Shown here piece after piece: positions 36,364 to 48,062 of a stretch of 64,000 bases of DNA. The notes beneath the pieces are model-generated. The model ran no database searches. It was not told the DNA's origin and was given only the letters and a program-made list of their open reading frames with translations. Source of the DNA: Viola odorata. Taxonomy: Eukaryota > Streptophyta > Magnoliopsida > Malpighiales > Violaceae. Each line of letters starts with the position of its first letter. Positions within the stretch are counted from its first letter, which is position 1. Location of the stretch: NCBI GenBank assembly GCA_963691705.1, contig OY829540.1, positions 4,788,001 to 4,852,000 of the forward strand. Direction: 5' to 3'. The position numbers were made by a program, and so were the translations under genes.

Positions 36364-36817
36364 GATGACACAATCCTGACATCTACTTTTTGTTCATATA
36401 TGTGTTTTAGGTTAAGCATATCGTTTCATCTCTTTGTCGTTTTATTAAACTTAGCAATCTGAGTTTGTCGTCACTGGAGATTCCAGATCTGTACTGTTGA
36501 TGGAGGAGTTACGCAACGGTATCATTCATGACTGAATACGAATTTGTTTCTCTTAAAATGGAATTAATAATACATGTTGTTTTATCAAGAGATGAGATAA
36601 GGGGTGATTAATAATTTAGTGGCAAAAAATGATTTCCATAACTACAATTAGTCAATTAAATCAATTTTATATACTTTGAAAATTCTCCTTTCGAGAAAAA
36701 AAGAATCCTACAACATGGCATGTGATAATTGGACAAAACAATAATAAAAAAATTTAAAATCCTAAGTGATAATGTGGACCCCATATTAACCCACCATCGT
36801 TGTCCCTTCATCTTCCA
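36364..36817. other. P450 upstream region
   Basis: A TATA-like ATATATG phrase near 36397 on the minus strand is the likely core promoter. The rest is AT-rich with no other gene. Confidence 0.4.
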
Positions 36818-36825
36818 TCATTCAT
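36818..36825. repeat. hAT target-site duplication, left (TCATTCAT)
   Basis: TCATTCAT here against CCATTCAT at 38228-38235; 7 of 8 match. Confidence 0.75.
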
Positions 36826-38227
36826 TAGAGCTGCTCATCGGTCGGTATACCGGTATTCGGCATACCAAATTTTCAAAAAATTCTACCGTACCGTACCGAA
36901 ATATATACCGTACCGAATTATATTTCGGTACCGTACCGAAATACCGAGATACCGTTCGGTACGGTATTTCGGTATACCGAAAATACCGAAATTAATTACC
37001 TTAATTTCCCCATCACCGCCACAAATCCAGCCACCACCGCCGGCCAACTCCAGATCGCTACTGAAACAGACCTGAACCCCAAACCAAGAAAACCCGAATA
37101 CCAAACCAGCAGACCTGGACTTAATACCGACCAAACCAGACCCGATCTACATCAAAACCTCCTCATCTCCTCCTTCGATCCGAGCCAAACCTGAGTTAAA
37201 ACAAACAAACAGTAGCACACCGACAACAAACCAAGAAAAAAAACAGAGAACAAGAACAAGAAAATAAATGAATAGATGATGATAAATATGCAGGAACGGG
37301 GGAGTACCGTACTATGGGTGGACGGCGGGAAAGTGATGGTGATTTGGGCGGTGAAGATGGTGTTGGTGACGATGGCGGCGAGGGTTACGATGGCGACGAT
37401 TTATTTTCTGTAATAGGAGAGAGAGAGAAGAGTGAGTGAGAGAGAGAGGTGGCGTATGACCTCCTCATCTCCTCCTTCGATCCGAGCCAAACCTGAGTTA
37501 AAACAAACAAACAGTAGCACACCGACAACAAACCAAGAAAAAAAACAGAGAACAAGAACAAGAAAATAAATGAATAGATGATGATAAATATGCAGGAATG
37601 GGGGAGTACCGTACTATGGGTGGACGGCGGGAAAGTGATGGTGATTTGGGCGGTGAAGATGGTGTTGGTGACGATGGCGGTGAGGGTTACGATGGCGGCG
37701 ATTTGTTTTCTGTAATAGGAGAGAGAGAGAAGAGTGAGTGAGAGAGAGAGGTGGCGTATGAATTTGCAAAATGCATTTGCCATTTGGTGTCAGAATTGGT
37801 TCATGCATCAGGGTGCTTAAATCTTTGGCCATTGGATGAGGAGAAAAGAAAAGAGTCAAGGTGATCAAATGATCAATGGTTGAGATGAGTTGACCTTTGG
37901 AAAAAGTTTAAATAAAAAGAGAAAAATGGAGAGAAGAAAGAATGTAATGTATTGTGTTCGAACCCTTACCGTCTTTACTCCAAAGAGGAATTTTAACCAT
38001 TGGACCACATGACTAATTTTGAATTTATAAAACAAACATATATACATATTCGGTAGTTCGGCAATGCCGAATCTACAAAAATACCTACCGTACCGTACCG
38101 AAATTTATTTCGGTACGGTACAGTAATACCGAAATACCGAAATGTTGCAAAAAATACCGTCCGAATTTACATTCGGACGGTATGGTAATTCGGTATTTCG
38201 GTATCGGTATTTGGGTGTGCAGCCCTA
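36826..38227. mobile_element. Non-autonomous hAT-like element (1,402 bp)
   Basis: The left end TAGAGCTGCTCA and right end TGTGCAGCCCTA are near-complementary inverted ends (TAGRGCTGCNCA), with an 8-bp flanking repeat matching at 7 of 8 positions. Both subterminal regions are filled with ACCGAAATACCG-type phrases and their complements (36840-36990 and 38040-38215). The interior contains a CCACC-rich stretch and a 302-bp tandem duplication (37158-37761). No transposase is present. Confidence 0.85.
37158..37761. repeat. Tandem duplication, two 302-bp units
   Basis: 37158-37459 and 37460-37761 align without gaps and differ at about four positions (for example AACGGGG against AATGGGG). Each starts CCTCCTCATCTCC and ends GTGGCGTATGA. 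Confidence 0.93.
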
Positions 38228-38620
38228 CCATTCATCACTGGTGTGTTAGGTTTGCTTTGGTGATTATTAAAGATCTCTTACACCTTTGGCACATTTGGTG
38301 AAATGGGTTTTTAGAAAAATGGGAGTAAAGATGGGTTCTTCAAACGCTTGTGAATAAAATGGGTGAGAAAAAGTATTGGATCCTATTTCTTGATAAAACA
38401 AAAATATTTTCCGGAATTTTGAAGATATAAAATTAATTTAATTAAATTAATCAGCCTAATTTCAATCAATTATATAAACATGAGATCAATTTCAGCTAAA
38501 GATAAACATGAAGGTTAATTTTAGACAAATATATAAATTAAAATAGACGTTTAACTTTTTTAATTTATTAGTATTATATTAGTAGAGATCAAACCATAAC
38601 TTTAAATCATAAATATAATA

Positions 38621-38880
38621 CTCCCTCCTTCCCCAATTGAATGTCTCTCTCACATCCCAATATTCAGTAGGGAACGCATATCGAGAAAGTCGGATGAGGT
38701 ACTATTTGACCCCAAAAAATTCCGTACTTTTTTTCAAACCTACGTTAATCCTTAACGTACTTCTGAGAAAAAATTCGGGACAAAATTGTCTCAAATAGTG
38801 ACTGTTCCGGCCGTCTTAAGATACGTTTCGAAACAGTAAAAGCAAAAGCTAAAACGACATTTAATTGGGGAAGGAGGGAG
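38621..38880. mobile_element. Stowaway-like MITE (260 bp)
   Basis: Starts CTCCCTCCTTCCCCAATT and ends with its complement AATTGGGGAAGGAGGGAG, flanked by TA on both sides (38619-38620 and 38881-38882). These are the classic Stowaway (Tc1/mariner) ends and target duplication. Confidence 0.92.
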
Positions 38881-38882
38881 TA

Positions 38883-39350
38883 TGTATCAATCAGTTGAAT
38901 TATAACCTCATATGTCGATTTTTGTTTAGATGACCTGGAAAATTGGAACAAGGAGGTTATGTCGATTGTCGACCATTTCAACTTTTCCCTCCATCGATCA
39001 AGATTTTTGAAATCTCCTGATTTTCCTTTTTGTTAGGATGAAAATAAGCCGCATTTGTCGTTGTTGGTGGTCTGGCGGGATACATCTTTTTTCCTTCCAT
39101 TGATAAAAAGTTGTTACAATTTTCTAAATTTGAAACTTAAAATATATACAACTTACAGTTTTTTTTTCTATATCGAGTTAGTTTGTGTTGGGCTTGAAAG
39201 CGAGCACAAGGAAAATTACAGAAGCCCAAATTATAAAATACTGCAGCCTCGTAATCTAGGCGAGTTAATATTTTACCATTTAAGACCATAATAAACAAAA
39301 CCGAAATAGGGAACAAAAAGATGGAGGGGGTGTGCGCATTTCAACCCGCA
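38883..39350. other. Intergenic, upstream of the SPT2 gene
   Basis: AT-rich sequence with no gene recognised. It borders the inferred transcription start of the SPT2-like gene. Confidence 0.35.
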
Positions 39351-39598
39351 GCGCACGATAGCACTAACCCTTTCTTTCTTTGTTTCTGGGTCCTTCCGTT
39401 TCTACTCACTTTATCTTCCGAAAACCTACGCCCTCGCACAAGGCTTCCATTCGCCCGTTCACAGCCTATCTTCATTATAAATCCCGCAGATCGCGTCACT
39501 CTCGTGCTCATATCCGCCTTGCCTGGTCTCTGCATCGCTTTCCGCTCCGAAACAAGGTTGATTTGGCCAGATTTCACCTCTCATCGCGATAATCTAAG

Positions 39599-40137
39599 GT
39601 AATCGAAGCAGTTTCTTTTGATTTTTAGGTTTTTTTATCGATCTGTTTTTTCCCCTTTATTCCATCCAGTCAGATCTGGTTTCATCGGTTACATAACTCT
39701 GAAATTCATAAGCATCATCACTTCTCCTAAATTTTTAAAAAATCGAAGCAGTTTCATATATATTTTTTAGGATTTTCTTAGCGATCTCGTTATTTTTCCT
39801 TACTCCAGCCCGTCAGATCTGGTTTCGTCAGTTATTTGGCCCTAAAATTAATCCTATCGTAGAAGGTTTTTAAAAAAATGATTTTGGGATTGTAATCGAT
39901 TTTCTTTTAAGAGATATGATTGATCGTTTTCTCGTTTATTTTTCAGAGCCACATAATTTACAAAAAAAACTCTGTTGATTCACTTCTTAAAAAATTGCGT
40001 GATTTCTATTGAATAGCATTCCAGCTTTAGAATGGTAAAATTGATTTTTGGGGGCAAAGACCTAGCGCCATGTGGATGTCCATTGTATTTTTTTAGTCAT
40101 TTTTTTCCTATTAAAGTTAATTTGTGTTCATTACAGG
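39599..40137 (+). other. Probable intron in the SPT2 5' UTR
   Basis: A donor at CTAAG|GTAATC and an acceptor at CATTACAG|GTTAC about 50 bases before the ATG outline an intron in the leader. The interior is T-rich, as plant introns are. It is inferred from consensus only. Confidence 0.5.
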
Positions 40138-40187
40138 TTACTTGGTTGTAAATAGCAATCGTGACTTGATCTGACTGGAAAATTGAA

Positions 40188-43100
40188 ATGCGGGGATACG
40201 AGGAAGATGTAAGCCTTAATTTTGTTATCTAATTCATTGGTAGTAAATGCGGTTGAATTTTGATTCTTACAAGTTAATTAGTTTTTTATCTATTGTGTTG
40301 TTGTTTTTATGTAGGAATATGAAGGATATGATGACTATGAAGATGAAGATGAAGAGCAAGAAGAAGGTGATGAGGAGGTGGAAGAATATGAAGAGGAAGA
40401 GGAGAGAAAGCCCACTGCTGAGGAGATTGAGTACCTTGAGTTAAGGGAGCGGCTTAAAGAACGTATTAGGAAAAATATGAAGAGTGAAAATAGCTCTGCT
40501 AACTCCAAATCACTGGAGAAAAAGAGGAAGCTTCCTTCCGATAAGTGAGTGATGTGATGTTTCCCTCTCACCCTGTCCAATGCTATTCAATTGTGCCTCA
40601 TCTTAGAGTCATCTCATTAAGCGTTTTTGGTGGGATGGTGCAATATAATGTCTCCACTTTATATTTGAAAGTGCATGTTTTAGCGCCAGTTTCTATGTTG
40701 TCAATGTAGTATTTTTGTATCTGTGTAAGAATCATCAAATTGCTGATGTATTTATTTTGAAGGCCTTGATGATTTAAAAGGTTTGTTTCATGTTTCTATA
40801 TGCAGTTATGGATCCTTCTTTGGTCCTTCGAAACCCGTCATTGCCCAAAGAGTGATTCAAGAAAGCAAGTCATTATTAGAAAACAAGCATCTGGCGGAGA
40901 AAGTCTTAAGCTCCCATCAAAATGTACTTATCGTAAGCCTTTTTTCCTGATCTGAAGTTGTTATTACTTGCATAGCATTGCGAATTTGCGATTTCCCTCT
41001 TTGTATTACAACTAGTTGCTATTTTCTAATTTTTAAATTGGGGAAGGTAGAACTTGCTAGCTTTTCCAGTTGTAGTAACACATTCTTAGTTTAAAATCTA
41101 CTATAGATGTTTTTACTTATGGTGAAATTATTTTTGCATACAAATGGAGGCATAAAATTCTTTGGCAATGTGGACTAACTCAGAAATTAGCAAAATAGCA
41201 CACTGTTCCATTTCAGATTTGAAATTAGGGCAGTATGCTATGATTTCCTAATTTTTTTAGCATTTCATATAAACAAATTGTAATTATGAATCGAAAGGGT
41301 CATTACCCACTTGGGATGTTCTTCTAGTTTATGGGGCACAATAGAAGCTTTCCGAAGAAAAGTGTTGTGAATGTGATTTTCTGTCCATACTTGTATGGTG
41401 TGATTTGCTTTCATTCCTCTGTTAGTTCGTTATGTGACAAAGATGTTATAGTTGAGATTCTGTTTTTTCCCCTCATTTGTTTTTGCATTGCAGAATAAAA
41501 AGAGCTCTTCTTCTGCTGGAGCAGTTTCAAAGAATGGAGTACGTCAGCAGCTTCCCAAAGCAACCAGTGCGGTATTATGATAACCCTGGTTTCTATCTTT
41601 TTAACAAAATAGTGCTACAGAGATCCCAGATCCATGGTACAGGTTCTGTACCCTGAAGGACCTGGATATGAAATAACAACTGACCTGGGTTGTATCATTT
41701 GTGCAGTTACATAAAAAAATCCAAAACCTTAAAGCTACGAGAGATTACTCCTTTTTGTTATCTGATGATGCAGATATCCCGGCTCCTTCTAAAGAGCCTG
41801 CACCGCGAAATGTTTCTGCTCCAAAATCTGGTACGTTTTATGTTTTAGTACTTGTATCTGATTGTTTGGGTTCAATTCATGTTCTTTTTATTGAGAAGAC
41901 TTATACAGGTTTTTTGCTGATGTTCAAGAGGCGCGACCCTCACCAGTTCCTCAAAAGAGCAAACAACCTCCGAGCAATAGTGGCAAACATATGCATGGTT
42001 GCCATGAAGAAAGGAAGGTGGTTGTTCGTAATGGCCATATGCCTTCTAAAGAAGGGTCTCGTAATGGCCTAATACATTCTAAAGAAGGATCTCGTAATGG
42101 CCAAATGCATTCTAAAGAAGGGTCTCGTAATGGCCAAATGCATTCTAAAGAAGGGTCTCGTAATGGCCTAATGCATTCTAAAGAAGGGTCTCGTAATGGC
42201 CAAATGCATTCTAAAGAAGGGTCTTACAGGCCAACTTCTACCAGCAAACCTATTTCCTTGTCGGCGGATTTGAGAAGGCAGCCTGGTAGCAACAATGGGA
42301 TTGGACCTGGGCGACCGTCAGGGTCAAAAGGCTTGCTTCCAAAGGCACCTGTTGCATCTGTGGAGAGGAGAGCATCTACCTCAGGAACGAAAAGTATACT
42401 CCCTGCTTCACAGAGACCCTCGTCAAAGCTGCAACCACCTGTTCCGAGGAGATACCCAGAACAGAGAAAAGGATCGCCAGAACCTTATAAGCCTAAAATG
42501 ATGCCGAGACAGCAGTTGACATCTTCAAAATATCAGGTCAGGCTAGTTTTTGATATTGCAAAGTTGTGGAACTGTAACTTTTTGCTGTATGTTTTCCTCA
42601 TCTTCCTCTTTCCTCCTGAATTGTGACAGGTAAGTAGGCCAGCCAAGCACGTTTCCTCACATGCATCATTGCAAGATCGTAGGCCCAAGAAAAAGCCCAT
42701 CAGACAGTACTCTGATGATGAAAGTGAAAATGCTCTTAATATGATCAGGAAAATGTTTGGGTAAGGTTTTCTTTTTTACTTTGGTTCCTCACGGTTTTTT
42801 ACCTCTTTGCCTTTTTTAGAACAGTTGCTTAAGAAGTGATAAGTTTTGAGAGGATAATGTTATCCTGGACAACCTATTTAAAGAGCAACTGACTTGATTG
42901 AAACCATTATTATTATTATAATTTTTTTGTTCTCGATGTAAGATATGGTTTTGTGTGTCCTTGTCTAGGTTTTGGACGGTGTTCTACTTAGGTTGTCCTT
43001 TTTCTTTTGGTTGGCAAGCTACTCCAGTTATAAAATGACTAGGCATAATTCTGTACAGCAGTTTTGTTTTGTTTTTCTAGTGCATTGCATAATGTTTTAT

Positions 43101-44163
43101 CCTATCAGATAGGGTATTTTAATCTTAGCATACTATACTAAGTGTACAATATTGGATGCTGGCTAGTTCTGTAAATGTGGATGTGCTTAGCTTGAAGTAA
43201 ATTTTATGATTTGATTACTAGGCTAATTTATTTTATTTTTGTGTATATATCAGTGGGTCGAGTTGCTTTTCTGTTTCTCTTGATAATTTTGTTTATGTGG
43301 TAGTTAGATTCTGTTCTTATGCAAGATTCCTACTCTTCTGCAGCACTGATAGGTGGAGAAATCGCGATGTCCCTGATGATGACAGTGATATGGAGGCAGG
43401 TTTTGAAGATATAATGAGGGAGGAGAGAAGAAGGTAGGTGTTCATTGTCTAGCATCTTGGCTCTAGCTGATTCCATTTGAGACGACCACTAAACTGCTTT
43501 CAACAATTTCAAAATGATTTACATTTTTTTATCAAACTGATCTATAGTCCAGTCTAAAATGAATTTACCTGTTGTTCATTTGTGTGTTGACTTTCTTGCA
43601 AGTTCATCTATCCTGGCTGCAGTTATATATGCGATCCATTTTGTTGGTTGGTATCGTATTAGCCAATTCATTAACCAATACTGACAGTTTGTGCGGCATT
43701 TGTGTTCAATAAGAGATCTGTTTTCCTTGCTGTTGCCCTTTCCCTTATGTTGTCTCTTCTGGTTCTGGTTTCTGTGTTTAGTTTCTTTGTACCTATATAT
43801 ATTGATTTGTGCATAATTTCCCAGCAAAAACTAGATGTATTAATTGACGATACTACAGTGACAGCTGACATTATAACATGGAATTGAATTCCTTCAAGCG
43901 AATGATTTTCATGGCCTGTGTTGTCCAACCTTAAAATATTTTGATTTTCTGAGGCTTTATTTTCTTTTCACACGTTCGTTACTTTGACATTCATCTTTAC
44001 TTGCTTTGGACTGTTATTACTTTTCCCCCCTCTCCTGGTTAAAGTTTGTATTTGGTGATGCAGTGCACAAATTGCAAGGAAGGAAGATGAAGAACAACTC
44101 CGGCTCATAGAAGAAGAAGAGCGGCGAGAACGGGAAAGGAAATTGAAGAAGCGAAAGCTGTAG
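40188..44163 (+). CDS. SPT2-type histone chaperone
   Basis: SPT2 proteins bind histones H3-H4 through a conserved C-terminal domain and act on chromatin during transcription. Nine coding exons: 40188-40208, 40315-40544, 40806-40932, 41494-41571, 41707-41830, 41929-42536, 42630-42760, 43344-43433 and 44064-44163. All phases close and give 502 residues. The N-terminus is strongly acidic (YEDEDEEQEEGDEEVEEYEE), and a basic segment ERIRKNMKS follows. The middle is disordered, Ser/Pro/Lys-rich and holds six tandem 11-residue repeats (residues 228-293). The C-terminal SPT2 domain shows MIRKMFGTDRWRNRDVPDDD, DMEAGFEDIMREERRS and IARKEDEEQLRLIEEEERR. The acceptor of exon 6 is set at TTCAAG, because an upstream AG would break the frame. 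Confidence 0.9.
42030..42227 (+). repeat. Six 33-bp coding repeats within the SPT2 gene
   Basis: Six units start at 42030, 42063, 42096, 42129, 42162 and 42195. Each encodes a variant of NGxMHSKEGSR, with x = Gln, Leu or His. Units 3 to 6 are nearly identical at DNA level, which suggests recent slippage or unequal exchange. Confidence 0.97.
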
Positions 44164-45676
44164 TGGTATGCAGGAATTTGATTTGGTACCAGTTCATTCT
44201 TCATCTCTTCTGTTGGTATAGTTGGAGCCAAATCCTATGTAATTTCTCTCTGGAATTGAGCCTTAAATCAATCATATTAGGATGTAGAGATCTGCTGTTG
44301 ATTTTGTAGACGCAAGTTTACCAGATAATAATGCGAAAGGCATTTTTTTTATGGGTGCCCAGCAGCAAATTTTTTTTTCGCAGATAATAATAATAATAAA
44401 GTTTTGGTTCATTTAGAATTCATTTTTATCAAATTATTATGTTTGATATATTTATTTTATTGGGATTTAAGTGAGAACTTGTGATTTGCATCTTAGAAGG
44501 AAGTTTTGTGCTCACTTCTGTAATTTGTACTGCAAATACATGCTGCTGCTGCGCTTCATAGCTAGTGTCCTATGTTTTTGCGACCAGCAAGGCCATTGTT
44601 AGAAGCTGATTTGCTGAAAGTTCTTGCTCTGCAAATGATACAAGTACAGCAGTAGGGTTAGGAAGCAGTGACGTCTCAAAACTTTTAGTTTCCAAAATCT
44701 TAAACCTTAATCAATCAGATACGCAGGAAGACCGTTGATTTTTTGTCTTCCCTTTCCAATAACTCTCTCGATGGAAGGGCAATTTGATCTGGCCGCTTTT
44801 ATTGAACTCATGCTCAGGACACTCTTAGTTAGATGTCCGTGGATATCCTAAGCACTAGGGATGATGATGCTATGGATACCCACGATATTCGTCTAAATAA
44901 TATCCATATCATCTATTTTTCACCATATACATATTCATATCATTAGCACATATTTTTACATTAATGGATATAAACTTCCAAAAAATACCACTCAATATTC
45001 ACGGGTTAGTAAATCGACCCATGTATTTCACCATGAACAAAAAAAATTATTTCTAAAAAAGTACATGAAAAATTTTGAAAATAAAATTTTAAACACGCAA
45101 TCGAAATCTACGTGAATTAAATTGAAAATATCCAGAAACACTAAAATTTAAAAAATTACAAATCCTCAAACTCATTATCAAATAAACAATTACGCTTGCT
45201 TCCTCATCATTCTCCGGATCACACACGCTTAACAGTTGTGTGAGTAAAACGGGTTGCTTACACATATGCGGCGCTGCTAGAGCTTGCCTAGTTACCTGTT
45301 TCTACGATTTACTTAGGGTTGAGATTTATTACTTACAAAAACAATATCGTTTGGCCAGTTTATTCTAATTTTTTTTATAATTTTTATAATTATTTTAGTC
45401 AAAATTTTGTTTAAATTATATAAAAAAAATTAATACGAATTTATTATCAATTCACTTATTATAAGACTATATATTATATATTTTAGTTTAAAACATAATA
45501 TATAAATGGATAATGGATAATTAAAAATGCAAATCCATATCCATACTATTTACCGGATAATAAATATTCATATCCATATTCATACTCTACATAGATAATT
45601 AATGGATATAGTTGACGTGAATATCAATTATTATCCAATTTACTGTTATCCTTTAATAGCGGGACCTAATAAGTCA
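44164..45676. other. SPT2 3' flank and AT-rich repeat DNA
   Basis: No gene is recognised. From about 44868 (TAGGGATGATGATG) to about 45655 the sequence is rich in ATATCCAT and ATGGATA phrases in both directions, like the subterminal repeats of the hAT-like elements nearby. No convincing 8-bp duplication was found, so the element call is left open. Confidence 0.4.
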
Positions 45677-45684
45677 CTTGTAGC
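45677..45684. repeat. hAT target-site duplication, left (CTTGTAGC)
   Basis: CTTGTAGC, identical to 46552-46559. Confidence 0.92.
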
Positions 45685-46551
45685 TAGACCTGTCAAAAAG
45701 ACCCGCAGACCCGTGACCCGTCCCGAGACCCGGGAATTCGGGCCGGGTCCAAAAAAGTAGTCCCGAAAATTTTCGGACCGGGTCTGGATCCGGCCCGAAA
45801 ATTTTCACGACAGTCGGGTCTACGGGTCTGACCCGAGACCCGACCATCACCCTAACCCTAAGTTGCTAACCCGCAACATCTTTCTCTAATCTCCTCTTCT
45901 TCCTCATCCTCACCCTCTCCTGCCAAATTAATCCAAGCCCTCTCCTGCCAAATCTAATCCTCACTTACCAAATTAAATCCAATCCTCACTTACCAAATCA
46001 AAACCCACACAAAATCAACCCATCTGCACCTTCTCCTCACCTGCCAAAATCAACCCATCTGCACCACAAAATTCAATCTTCACCTGCCAAAAAATCAACC
46101 CATCTGCACCAATCCTCACCTCCCATCAACCCATCTGCCAAATCATCAATCAACCGGGCAAAAAAGAAAAGAAAGAAAAGGGGAAGAGAGGGCTGCGGCC
46201 AGGAGGAAAGAAGAAAAAGAAAAGAAAGAAAAGGGGGAAGAGAGGCCTGCGCAGGAAAGAAGAAAAAGAAAAGAAAGAAAAGGGGAAAGAGAGGGCTGCG
46301 CAGGAGGAAAGAAGAACAAAAGAGAAAAGGAGAAGAGTGTATAATAAAAAGGATAAAATTGATTTAAAAAAAAAAAAAAACCTGGTCGGGTCGGGTTCAG
46401 TCTCAGACCCGAGTCATTTTTTCGGGCCGGGACCGGGACCAAAAATTGATCCCGTATTTTTCCCGGGTCGGAACCAGTCCCGGCCCGATTTTTTCCGGGT
46501 CTGCCGAGTCCCGGGTCGGGTCCGACCCGCAGACCCGGATTGACAGGTCTA
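45685..46551. mobile_element. Non-autonomous hAT-like element (867 bp)
   Basis: Begins TAGACCTGTCAA and ends TTGACAGGTCTA, a perfect 12-bp inverted repeat, with the 8-bp duplication CTTGTAGC on each side. Subterminal regions are GC-rich and packed with GACCCG/CGGGTC (45700-45850 and 46380-46540). The core has degenerate direct repeats around ATCAACCCATCTGCACC (46010-46130) and three copies of an A/G-rich phrase, AAAAGAAAAGAAAGAAAAGG followed by GGGCTGCG or similar (46150-46320). No coding capacity. Confidence 0.92.
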
Positions 46552-46559
46552 CTTGTAGC
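46552..46559. repeat. hAT target-site duplication, right (CTTGTAGC)
   Basis: Identical to 45677-45684. Confidence 0.92.
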
Positions 46560-48062
46560 TAAGTAGAAAAACCCTCGGTGTAATTTAACCAACGATTTTA
46601 AAAAGAAATTTGATGTTGTACAGATCTGGGTGTGTTAAGTTAGGGTGGGAAATTATTTCAATTTTTTAGAAAATTAAAAAACAAATATGGACTATTTCTC
46701 ATCTAACGATAAGAAATTGTTAACTATATAGTGTCTAGATTCGATCATTAAAAATTATTCGAACCAAATCAGATATCAAATCATTCGATCTCTTAAATTT
46801 AAGGTTCAATGATTTAAATAGATTCAATCAGATTTGACTGCGATGTTTTTTTATTTCTTAAAAATTTAAATTTAAATTTAAAAATAGGAAAAAAGTAAAA
46901 ATTCAAGCATTACTTTCTTCTCTTCCTTCTCCCTGGCCTCTCTTTGCTCCACCACAATCCTTTCCAAATTAGATCTGTCATCACATATCTGTTTTGTAAT
47001 TCTTTTTATTCTCATAGTAAAGCAGCACCCATTTGCTCCTCTTAACATGGTCCAATTAATTAATACTAGAATCATTTGAATTAATGACTTCTGTCTGATG
47101 TGTATCTCAGGTAGATCGGAAACGGTGATGGAAGCTGAATTGTGGTGATGGTTGTACTGCGGGTGTGGAATAAGTATTTGGATAAAAGAGATGATGATGG
47201 TGTTGTGTTTTTAATTTGACGAAGAAGAAAAGAGATGAAGAGAGGAGGAAGATAAAGGGCATAATGGTAATGTGCACAAGGCATGTGCATTGGAAAGATC
47301 AAAACTCAGTAGCAAAACGTCATATTGTAAAATTTGGAGGGAATATTAAGTTATAAAAGTCAAACAAAAATTGTTCCCGGTAAACTAATTAATTATTACT
47401 ATAAAAATTATAAATTAACACTACTGAGCACGGTTATTAGAACTAAACCGGACCAGTCAGTTTAATCGAGTTTTTTAAAGTTTTCGGTTCAATTCAGCTA
47501 TTTGATCGGATATGTATGTGAACCAGTCCGACTAGTAGAACCGGCTGGTTTTTATACAACTGGCGAACCTGCTGGTTCAATGCTTCTTCTCCAAAACGAA
47601 ATCGTTTTGGTATTTTTTTTTTAAATTTTGAAATTTTGATGGGTCAACTCATTACAGACATTGACCCAGCCGATTCAATCCGATTCAATCATATAAAATT
47701 GAACGGTTCAAAACGATTCAACATCTATAATCCGGTCGAACTCGATTGAACCATAAATTTTTTATTTTTGATTCGCTGTCCGGTCCGGTTCTGATAACTA
47801 TACTGCGTTTCACACCACTATTATATTAAGTTATAAAAGTCAAACAAAAATTGCAGTTATTGTATTGTTACTTGTAAGAGAGTTGTGTGGCAGGCACTAT
47901 CAATCATTTTAAAACTATGGGTGTTCTGTTTTATTATCATATTCTGCTGAAACTGGAACCTTGTCTTTAAAATGAGCTGTCTTTTCATATAGCTGAGCGC
48001 AAATATCCCCCTCAATAATAGAAAAGCAAACAGAGTCTGATCGATCATCTAGCTAGAGAGAA
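46560..48062. other. Intergenic repeat-bearing region
   Basis: No gene. A 31-base phrase (ATATTAAGTTATAAAAGTCA and on) occurs at 47343-47373 and 47823-47853. Between the copies, about 47427-47803, is a foldback with ACCGGACC/GGTCCGGT-type phrases near both ends, possibly a small degraded hAT-like element. The rest is AT-rich. Confidence 0.5.

Noticed and set aside
37385..37868. Frames on the minus strand in the 302-bp duplication
   Set aside because: They exist only because the duplication contains purine-rich repeats; no domain is seen.
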